Position numbers and translations under genes: made by a program. Shown one piece after another: positions 1 to 4,872 of a stretch of 5,290 nt of DNA. Source of the stretch: Bacteroidales bacterium (lineage in GTDB: Bacteria > Bacteroidota > Bacteroidia > Bacteroidales > WCHB1-69). The notes under the pieces are model-generated. The model was not told the origin of the DNA, ran no database searches, and saw only the letters and a list, made by a program, of their open reading frames with translations. Every line of letters starts with the position of its first letter. The first letter of the stretch is position 1. The stretch is taken from assembly GCA_016285615.1 (NCBI GenBank), contig JAEERB010000160.1, forward strand, positions 1 through 5,290, given 5' to 3'.

Positions 1-1
1 G

Positions 2-295
2 GACACGGTGATTGCCAACTCACGTTTCTTCAACAACGACATCAACCTTGTGCCGAAGACCGCACTGACTGTCGGCGTTGGCACCGTGATGGATGCCCGC
101 GAAGTGATGATACTGGCCAACGGTCATAGCAAAGCCAGAGCTTTGGCTGCCGCCATTGAAGGTGCTGTAAGTCAAATGTGTACGGTTTCCGCCCTCCAAC
201 TCCACCCCAAAGGCATTATCGTTTGTGATGACGCTGCCTGCGACGAGCTGACCTACGGAACCGTAAAATACTTCAAGGATATTGAGGGGAAGTAA
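2..295 (+). CDS. nagB: Glucosamine-6-phosphate deaminase, C-terminal 97 residues (5' end off window)
   Basis: This is the C-terminal part of the enzyme that converts glucosamine 6-phosphate to fructose 6-phosphate plus ammonia in the cytoplasm, feeding amino sugars into glycolysis. The frame is open from the left edge, starting Asp-Thr before a GTG that should not be read as a start. It aligns without gaps to my memory of E. coli NagB from about residue 165 onward. The motif ANSRFF carries the Arg equivalent to E. coli Arg172, the Lys in NGHSKARAL falls at Lys208, and the Tyr of VKYF falls at Tyr254, a residue tied to allostery in the E. coli enzyme. LQLHPK and VCDD are also conserved. The protein ends about five residues earlier than the E. 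coli one. It converges on the minus-strand lipid/polyketide block and has no evident functional link to it. Confidence 0.95.
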   Translation, partial: DTVIANSRFFNNDINLVPKTALTVGVGTVMDAREVMILANGHSKARALAAAIEGAVSQMCTVSALQLHPKGIIVCDDAACDELTYGTVKYFKDIEGK

Positions 296-342
296 AAGAG
301 TTTTTTAGCATTGACGAGGCGAGATTGTCAACAGCCTGTACC

Positions 343-369
343 AGCTAAAGAGCGCATTGCTCTTTAGCT
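343..369. terminator. Perfect hairpin between convergent genes, candidate bidirectional terminator
   Basis: An 11-bp perfect inverted repeat (AGCTAAAGAGC, 5-base loop GCATT, GCTCTTTAGCT) lies 47 bases after the nagB stop and overlaps the TAG stop of the minus-strand FAD oxidoreductase (368-370). Its position between two converging genes fits a shared terminator. Neither side is followed directly by a T-run, so it is not a textbook intrinsic terminator. It may instead act as a 3'-end stabilising stem-loop. Confidence 0.55.
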
Positions 370-1828
370 ACCCCACCAAATTCTTCCCACAAATCGCATT
401 GCACACTCTGAGCGAGGTCATCGCGGTGCCCATCATGCCGTGCAGCATCATGTTCTGGCCTGCCATTAGGAGATTGGGAAATGGCGTGGCGGGCGACAGC
501 ACTGTGCCCAGCAGGTTGTCGCACATCTTGCGCACACCATAGGCCGAGCCGTTCTGCGTGCCGGTATAGTCGCGGTACGTCAAGGGGGTACTGGTCCAGT
601 ATTCGACAATATTATTCTGTAACTCAGGCAGATACTTGCACGCCAAGGCAATGCATTCTTCCGCCTTGCGTTGCTTCAACTGGCGGTACTCCTCAGGGCG
701 CCGCCCTACCCGACTATCAGCCCACTCGCTGACGGCATCCCACGTCATTGGCGTGAGCAAGTCTATATTGTCAGCCCACCGCGGGTCGCCCGTCGGCACA
801 TTGTAACTGATGAGCATATTCTGCACCTTGTCATCTTTGCCGCAAGGCGTATGCCACAAGTCATCGGCATTGAAAATGCTGATATTCCGTTTTTTATAAG
901 GTACCGTCCCCGGCTTCAACACCAGCTGCACCGTGAACATGCCCGTCGTATTCACCAGATTGCCCAACCGCTTGCGATAGATCTTGCGCACCTGCGTACA
1001 TTCGGGAATGGCTGCCACCGTCAGCGCAGGATGCAAGGTCGAGATGAACATATCGGCTTCGTACTCAACACCATCGTCACAACGTACGGCACGCACCCTT
1101 CCATCCTCGCCTACGCAAAATTGCTCCACCGCACAACGGGTCTTCAACTCACCGCCTTCGGCTGTCAAATTGTCGACCAGTCGCTGAATCAAAGCCTCTC
1201 CACCACCTGCCAGCCTGTACGAACCTTGTACGAAAGTGTTGAGCGACTGCAAAAAAGAATAGAGCGGCAACTTGTCGCCCAACTCGGTGGTAATCGACTG
1301 ACCACAAAGTACATCGCGCAATAACGGATTGGCAAAATGTTCTTCCAAGTATTCTTTGGCCGAGACTGCCATCAAGGGACTTATCTTGCCCTCGGTGCCA
1401 GGCAAAATGGTTTCGTAGATATGTTGGTTCAAATCTTTGAGCAAATCTGCCAACTGCTGCAACGCCCGCCGTTCCGACGGGAACTCTGCTGCCAGCGACT
1501 CCACAAACGCATCGTAGCCGCGGTGCAACTCAAAATGGCGCCCACGCACATTGACTTCGAGTGGTGTTTCATCCAACGGCTGCCAAGGCAGTGTTTCCAG
1601 TCCGAAATAGTTGATTATCGGCCACATCACTTCGCCCTCTTGCACACCACCCACAAAATGGAAACCCGTCTCGAGCCGCTGCCCTTTCCGCTTGAACGAT
1701 TGGAAAGCACCTCCAGCTACCGGCTCTTTCTCAAGCACACCAACCACCCTGCCCTCCTTGGCCAACGCCAAAGCGCAGGTCAGTCCGGCAAAACCGCCAC
1801 CGATAACTATTACATCGTACTTACTCAT
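368..1828 (-). CDS. FAD-dependent oxidoreductase, phytoene desaturase / retinol saturase-like (COG1233 type)
   Basis: A 486-residue flavoprotein, the usual length for CrtI/RetSat-like enzymes. Residues 4-33 form the N-terminal Rossmann dinucleotide-binding motif: YDVIVIGGGFAG with Gly10, Gly12 and Gly15, then the acidic Glu33 expected to hold the FAD ribose. It is followed by GGAFQSF and TGFHFVGG, typical of the family's second FAD-contact region. The C-terminal signature is at about 452-479 (NLLMAGQNMMLHGMMGTAMT), matching the family pattern of a Gly-rich FAD-closing helix. Relatives desaturate, saturate or isomerise conjugated double bonds in carotenoids or retinol. Here the likely substrate is the acyl or polyene chain made by the neighbouring type II synthase, which is inference. 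Its ATG starts 6 bases after the stop of the FabZ-like gene, so the two are surely cotranscribed, and it is the last gene of the run. The exact reaction (oxidation or reduction) cannot be told from sequence. Confidence 0.85.
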   Translation of the reverse strand: MSKYDVIVIGGGFAGLTCALALAKEGRVVGVLEKEPVAGGAFQSFKRKGQRLETGFHFVGGVQEGEVMWPIINYFGLETLPWQPLDETPLEVNVRGRHFELHRGYDAFVESLAAEFPSERRALQQLADLLKDLNQHIYETILPGTEGKISPLMAVSAKEYLEEHFANPLLRDVLCGQSITTELGDKLPLYSFLQSLNTFVQGSYRLAGGGEALIQRLVDNLTAEGGELKTRCAVEQFCVGEDGRVRAVRCDDGVEYEADMFISTLHPALTVAAIPECTQVRKIYRKRLGNLVNTTGMFTVQLVLKPGTVPYKKRNISIFNADDLWHTPCGKDDKVQNMLISYNVPTGDPRWADNIDLLTPMTWDAVSEWADSRVGRRPEEYRQLKQRKAEECIALACKYLPELQNNIVEYWTSTPLTYRDYTGTQNGSAYGVRKMCDNLLGTVLSPATPFPNLLMAGQNMMLHGMMGTAMTSLRVCNAICGKNLVG

Positions 1829-1834
1829 AGAATG

Positions 1835-2185
1835 TTATTGCAATTCTGCATCCACCTGGAGGCGAATATCCTCTTCGCTGTCGGCACCTGCCAAGACAGC
1901 CTTCACAACAACCGAATCACCGGTAACTTCTGTCTGCAGGTTAAGCCGCAATTTGTCGCCAGGACGCACCATGGCCACAAAGCGACAATTCTTGACAGTC
2001 GTATAGTGTAACTGCTTATCAAGCAACAAATTCACACAGTCGCGAACCATCTGCATGGTGAGCACACCCGGCGTGATGGGCTGTCCAGGAAAATGACCTG
2101 GATAGACCACATGTTCGTCTTTCATCTTAAGCAGAAACGACGAACCGTCTTGTGCCAATACATCATACAACTTATTGTTATTCAT
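1835..2185 (-). CDS. FabZ-like HotDog 3-hydroxyacyl-ACP dehydratase (ApeI-like), catalytic Glu replaced by Gln
   Basis: A 116-residue HotDog protein, slightly shorter than housekeeping FabZ (about 140-150). Residues 30-45 hold the FabZ signature GHFPGQPITPGVLTMQ with catalytic His31 in place. Fourteen residues later, where FabZ has its Glu, there is Gln45. The family removes water from 3-hydroxyacyl-ACP to give a trans-2-enoyl chain. With this change the protein alone is predicted to be weak or inactive, and it may pair with the other dehydratase in this operon. Start choice: the ATG at 2185 (MNNNKLYDVL) lies 4 bases after the thioesterase stop. The ATGs at 2197 and 2200 overlap that stop and would add four or five residues; the longer reading back to 2281 runs through the thioesterase gene and is not credible. 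A thioesterase-like or scaffold role is a possible alternative. Confidence 0.85.
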   Translation of the reverse strand: MNNNKLYDVLAQDGSSFLLKMKDEHVVYPGHFPGQPITPGVLTMQMVRDCVNLLLDKQLHYTTVKNCRFVAMVRPGDKLRLNLQTEVTGDSVVVKAVLAGADSEEDIRLQVDAELQ

Positions 2186-2189
2186 AATC

Positions 2190-2621
2190 TTATTCATCAT
2201 CAAACACATGCCATTTTTCCTGCCATTCGCGATAAAAATCGGGACGCAACAACTCCAGTTCACGCCTCTCCTTCGTGACAAAATGCTGGGTGGTCGTCGC
2301 TTCGGTCATCAACTTGCCGTCACTCACTCGGAAGAACCTGTATTTAAAGATGATACAGGCCTTATAGGAGGGTTCGTATTCAATCTCAATCCTCATCTGG
2401 TCGCCATAGACAAACGAGCCCTTATAATTGAGGTCCAGATGCGTGATGGGTTCAAAATAGCCAGCATCCAACATCTGCATATAGCCGGTGCCATACTTGT
2501 TGAGAAACGCCTCGCGCGCCTCCTCCATATAAAGCAGATAATGGCCATGCCAAACCACGCCCATTGCATCCAAATCATGGAAAGAGACCTTACGCTCAAT
2601 GGTTTCAGACAATCTTGGCAT
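2190..2621 (-). CDS. 4HBT/YbgC-type HotDog acyl thioesterase (ApeK-like)
   Basis: A 143-residue single-domain HotDog thioesterase of the 4-hydroxybenzoyl-CoA thioesterase/YbgC class, a normal length for the family. The N-terminal motif at about residues 14-28 (FHDLDAMGVVWHGHY) contains Asp18, aligned with the catalytic Asp17 of Pseudomonas 4HBT, followed by the G-x-V-x-H stretch (His25) seen in YbgC relatives. The helix YMEEAREAF follows directly, as in the family. It would hydrolyse an acyl-ACP or acyl-CoA thioester. In aryl polyene and related clusters a gene of this type sits beside the ACP and dehydratase genes and is thought to release or edit chains. It starts 14 bases after the ApeP-like dehydratase stop, and its own stop abuts or overlaps the next gene's start, so it lies within the same transcript. 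No signal peptide is seen, so it is cytoplasmic. Confidence 0.88.
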   Translation of the reverse strand: MPRLSETIERKVSFHDLDAMGVVWHGHYLLYMEEAREAFLNKYGTGYMQMLDAGYFEPITHLDLNYKGSFVYGDQMRIEIEYEPSYKACIIFKYRFFRVSDGKLMTEATTTQHFVTKERRELELLRPDFYREWQEKWHVFDDE

Positions 2622-2635
2622 CGTTTCTAAAGTTT

Positions 2636-3067
2636 TTAATTGGCCAATTTCATACGGCAGGTCACCACGGTACGCCCAGCCACAGTGGTCTCGGCAGCAA
2701 TCATGGTGATATTGCCCACTTGCGACACAATTTGCATCTGCGTATGTAGCACATCGCCCACCACAGGCATCGGCGCACTGATGACACAGCGCTTAATGTC
2801 GCCGATGTAGCCCATGTTGACCTCCTCACCCGCATCCAGACGACACTTGCCCACGTAGGCGGCCGCCGTTTGAGCTATATGCTCCAGTATGCCTTCTTCG
2901 GCCATGCGACCCGTTTCGTCCACGAAGATGTTATCCTCGGCGATGGTCAGCTCCGACTGGCAATGCTGCGCGTCCTCGTACGTGAAACTTTCCACCATCA
3001 TGATGGGAGGCCGCTGCGGGATGAGACTTGCGATGTCGCAGGTACTATGACAAGCGGGTGAAGACAT
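2636..3067 (-). CDS. ApeP-like HotDog 3-hydroxyacyl-ACP dehydratase, Glu kept but His missing
   Basis: A 143-residue protein resembling the ApeP/COG4706 group of predicted 3-hydroxyacyl-ACP dehydratases. Supporting features are the N-terminal LIPQRPPIMMVES (residues 15-27, family pattern L-P-H-R-P-P-M) and the central helix EEGILEHIAQTAAAYVG (57-73), which matches the E-x-x-A-Q-x-x-A-A signature. Glu62 aligns with the FabZ catalytic Glu. The residue 14 positions earlier, where FabZ has His, is Phe48, and no HFPG motif is present. It should therefore lack half of the catalytic pair; the other dehydratase in the operon lacks the opposite half. Start: the ATG at 3067 lies inside the ACP gene (23-base overlap). 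The next ATGs fall within the conserved PPIMMVE segment and would cut the domain, so the overlap is probably real. The longer open frame back to 3160 runs antiphase through the ACP and is rejected. Confidence 0.83.
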   Translation of the reverse strand: MSSPACHSTCDIASLIPQRPPIMMVESFTYEDAQHCQSELTIAEDNIFVDETGRMAEEGILEHIAQTAAAYVGKCRLDAGEEVNMGYIGDIKRCVISAPMPVVGDVLHTQMQIVSQVGNITMIAAETTVAGRTVVTCRMKLAN

Positions 3068-3287
3068 AGTCGTACAAGTCGGCAAAAGTCTTGATGGTCG
3101 GCAGGTCGGCGGTCTTGATCTCCACGCCGAACTCTTCATCCACCAAACCAACCATATCAACCAAGCTCAAGCTATCCAAGTGCATGGTTTCTTTGATATT
3201 AGCCTCTGGTTTGAGGATATCTTCCTCTACTTCAAATTCTGATGCCAGCACCGACACCATTTTTTTAATCATTTCTTCTTTTTCCAT
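3045..3287 (-). CDS. Acyl carrier protein
   Basis: An 80-residue, strongly acidic four-helix carrier protein, the standard ACP length. Helix II begins with the phosphopantetheine attachment motif HLDSLSLVDMV, where Ser39 receives the 4'-phosphopantetheine arm, and continues into VDEEFGVEI, the acidic recognition helix used by ketosynthase and dehydratase partners. The DSL core and the downstream Phe-Gly-Val-Glu-Ile stretch are typical. It would carry the growing acyl chain for the ketosynthase, the two dehydratases and the thioesterase around it. It is probably a cluster-dedicated ACP rather than the housekeeping AcpP, because it sits with a second set of dehydratase genes instead of beside the usual fabF/rnc. 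Its last 23 bases overlap the start of the ApeP-like gene, which suggests translational coupling. Upstream lies a 190-base AT-rich gap that may hold a promoter, although no clear Bacteroidetes TAnnTTTG box was found there. Confidence 0.95.
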   Translation of the reverse strand: MEKEEMIKKMVSVLASEFEVEEDILKPEANIKETMHLDSLSLVDMVGLVDEEFGVEIKTADLPTIKTFADLYDYVFTRLS

Positions 3288-3339
3288 AGTAGTATGATTG
3301 AATTATTAAATTTTCCGGTTATAAGGTTATTAATTTTAA

Positions 3340-3391
3340 AGTGAAAAGTGAGTAGTGAATAGTTAAGAAGTTAAGAAACTAAGTAGTTAAG
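3340..3391. repeat. Degenerate heptamer/octamer repeat block A
   Basis: Positions 3340-3367 read as four 7-base units (AGTGAAA, AGTGAGT, AGTGAAT, AGTTAAG). The pattern then changes to period 8, with GTTAAG at 3362, 3370 and 3386 and the variant ACTAAG at 3378. The block lies in the gap between the ketosynthase and ACP genes. The same GTTAAG octamer reappears in the next gap at 4734-4756. Function is unknown. Confidence 0.75.
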
Positions 3392-3407
3392 ATGTGAAAC
3401 AATAAAA

Positions 3408-3442
3408 ATAATTATGAATTGTGCATTGTGAATTATGAATTG
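3408..3442. repeat. Degenerate heptamer repeat block B
   Basis: Five consecutive 7-base units are visible: ATAATTA, TGAATTG, TGCATTG, TGAATTA, TGAATTG, at 3408, 3415, 3422, 3429 and 3436. They are in the same intergenic gap as block A but have a different unit sequence. With blocks A and C they fill most of the 190-base non-coding gap 3288-3477, which contains no credible gene. Confidence 0.8.
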
Positions 3443-3446
3443 GATC

Positions 3447-3488
3447 TTGGTTCTCTGTTCTTTGTCTTAATTATAAATTATAAATTCT
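3447..3488. repeat. Degenerate heptamer repeat block C, running into the ketosynthase stop codon
   Basis: Six 7-base units can be read: TTGGTTC, TCTGTTC, TTTGTCT, TAATTAT, AAATTAT, AAATTCT. The last two cover the ketosynthase stop codon (3478-3480) and its final codons, so the repeat may have grown from, or eroded, the gene's 3' end. The period is clear, but the unit sequence drifts. Confidence 0.6.
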
Positions 3489-4713
3489 TGATTATCAATG
3501 TCGAGTTCGTTCCGCCAAAGCCGAAACTGTTGGAAAGGAACATGTCGAAATCGTAATTATCGATGCGCTTTGCGGGGATGTTAAGTTTGGCGGTATCGTC
3601 GTCGCCGTGCTCGAAGTTAAGGTTAGCGGCGATGAAGTGGTTTTTCATCATCAGGATGGAATAGATAACTTCGCTGGCACCCGCCATCCACATCTCGTGG
3701 CCCGTTTGACCTTTGGTGGAGGTTACAGGCGGCATCTTATCACCGAAAACGGCGTAAATGGCTTTGGCCTCGTTGGTATCACCCACAGAGGTTGAGGTGG
3801 CATGAGCGTTGATATAGCCTATCTGCTCCTTGCTGACACCGCTCTGTTCCAGTGCCATCAACAGCGATTTCTGGGGACCTTCCACATTGGGAGAAGAGAT
3901 ATGGTCACCATTGGAGGAGAAGCCATAGCCGAGCACTTCGGCAATGATGGGCGCACCGCGTCGCACGGCCGATTCGTAAGTCTCTATCACGACCGTGGCA
4001 GCACCACCACCAGGCACCAGACCATCGCGGTTGGCATCGAAGGGACGCGAAGCTTTCTCAGGTTCGTCTTCGCGTTTCGAGAAGGCACCAATGCCGTCGA
4101 AACTGCCTATCGAGAAGGGATTCACCTCTTGGGCACCACCACAGACAACACAGTCTTGCAAGCCCCACTTAATGAGCAGCGAACCCAAGCCAATAGCGTG
4201 CGAGCCACTGGCACAGGCGGCGCTAACCGTCATGTTGATGCCGCGCAGTTTGAACAGACAGCCCAGATTCATGGTCACCGTCGAGTTCATCGACTGAAAG
4301 ATGGCGCCAGAGCCAACCAGACGAGTGTTTTTCTTGTTTCGCATGGTGTCCACGCTTTTCACTACAGCGTCGGCACTGCTGTCGTTACCGTAAAGTAAGC
4401 CAACATCATGAGTTTCAAGATAATCCTGATCCAACTTGGCCATTTTCAAGGCATCCACCGTAGCCATATAAGCGTATTGTGCCTCCTCGGGCATAAACAC
4501 GCGATGAGCACGGTCAACAAGTCCCTTCAGCTCGGGCTGCTTAACGGAAGCCGTCAGTCCCGATTCGAAGCCCATCTCCTTGCGCTCGGGCGCGAAGATG
4601 ATGCCCGACTTGCCATTGTACAACGAGTCCTTCACCTCTTCCAAAGTAGTTCCCAAACACGACCAAATGCCCATGCCAGTAATAACCACTCTTCTGTTTG
4701 TCATATTGTTCAT
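3478..4713 (-). CDS. FabF-type beta-ketoacyl-ACP synthase, catalytically complete
   Basis: A 411-residue condensing enzyme, the usual length for KAS II (FabF). It starts with RRVVITGMGIWSCLG, the common ketosynthase N-terminus. The active-site Cys167 sits in VSAACASGSHA, the first His is His304 in NAHATSTSVGD, and Lys334 and His339 are in TKGQTGHEMWMAG. The C-terminal NSFGFGGTN loop is present near residues 393-401. The Cys-His-His set is intact, so this is an elongating ketosynthase and not a chain-length factor, which would lack the Cys. It adds two-carbon units from malonyl-ACP to an ACP-bound chain. It is probably dedicated to the aryl polyene/flexirubin-like pathway, given the ACP, dehydratases and thioesterase downstream. 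The ATG at 4713 (MNNMTNRR) and that at 4704 (MTNRR) are both plausible starts. It is flanked on both sides by repeat-rich gaps and so may have its own promoter. Confidence 0.95.
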   Translation of the reverse strand: MNNMTNRRVVITGMGIWSCLGTTLEEVKDSLYNGKSGIIFAPERKEMGFESGLTASVKQPELKGLVDRAHRVFMPEEAQYAYMATVDALKMAKLDQDYLETHDVGLLYGNDSSADAVVKSVDTMRNKKNTRLVGSGAIFQSMNSTVTMNLGCLFKLRGINMTVSAACASGSHAIGLGSLLIKWGLQDCVVCGGAQEVNPFSIGSFDGIGAFSKREDEPEKASRPFDANRDGLVPGGGAATVVIETYESAVRRGAPIIAEVLGYGFSSNGDHISSPNVEGPQKSLLMALEQSGVSKEQIGYINAHATSTSVGDTNEAKAIYAVFGDKMPPVTSTKGQTGHEMWMAGASEVIYSILMMKNHFIAANLNFEHGDDDTAKLNIPAKRIDNYDFDMFLSNSFGFGGTNSTLIIKNL

Positions 4714-4733
4714 AATATTCGTTTTTATATTTC

Positions 4734-4787
4734 AGTTAAGGAGTTAAGAAGTTAAGAGGACACCTTAGTTTCTTAGTTTCTTAACTT
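4734..4787. repeat. Octamer repeats in opposing orientation, imperfect hairpin
   Basis: AGTTAAG occurs at 4734, 4742 and 4750 (period 8). It is followed by the near-inverse units CTTAGTTT at 4764 and 4772 and CTTAACTT at 4780, also period 8. The arms 4743-4756 and 4772-4785 pair at 12 of 14 positions around a 15-base loop. On the minus-strand transcript the stem would lie just upstream of the ketosynthase start, so it could be a terminator for the upstream gene or a 5'-leader structure. Confidence 0.7.
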
Positions 4788-4871
4788 CTCACTTTTCAGT
4801 TTTCAGTTTTCAATTTTCAATTTTCAGTTTTCAGTTTTCAACTCTCCGTTCTCCGTTCTCAGTTCTCCACT
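4788..4871. repeat. Twelve tandem degenerate heptamers
   Basis: Twelve 7-base units run without a break from 4788 to 4871. Three types alternate: TTCAGTT (4795, 4802, 4823, 4830), TTCAATT (4809, 4816) and CTCCGTT (4844, 4851), with single variants such as CTCACTT, TTCAACT, CTCAGTT and CTCCACT. Read on the gene strand the unit is purine-rich, of the form AACTGAA. The array ends one base before the stop codon of the membrane-protein gene at 4873. With the octamers it fills nearly all of the 159-base gap 4714-4872, where no gene is credible. Confidence 0.9.
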
Positions 4872-4872
4872 C

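Noticed and set aside
671..1324. Plus-strand open frame of 217 codons
   Set aside because: It lies wholly antisense to the FAD oxidoreductase, shows no recognisable domain, and has His/Arg/Gln-rich composition typical of the reverse complement of a real gene.
1337..2011. Plus-strand open frame of 224 codons
   Set aside because: It spans the antisense of two real genes and their junction and shows no family motif.
2198..2281. N-terminal extension of the FabZ-like gene back to 2281
   Set aside because: The extra residues lie inside the thioesterase gene in another frame and look like noise. The HotDog domain is complete from the ATG at 2185 or 2197.
3288..3477. Bacteroidetes-type promoter (TTTG near -33, TAnnTTTG near -7) ahead of the ACP gene
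   Set aside because: No TAnnTTTG match on the minus strand was found in this gap or in 4714-4872, so no promoter is called, although one may exist in a divergent form.
3340..3488. CRISPR array
   Set aside because: Units are 7-8 bases with no spacers. CRISPR repeats are over 20 bases and separated by unique spacers.
3802..4398. Plus-strand open frame of 198 codons
   Set aside because: It is antisense to the ketosynthase, whose full catalytic set is in the other strand. The frame is a codon-usage shadow.
3478..4713. Chain-length factor instead of ketosynthase
   Set aside because: Cys167, His304 and His339 are all present. Chain-length factors lack the active-site Cys.
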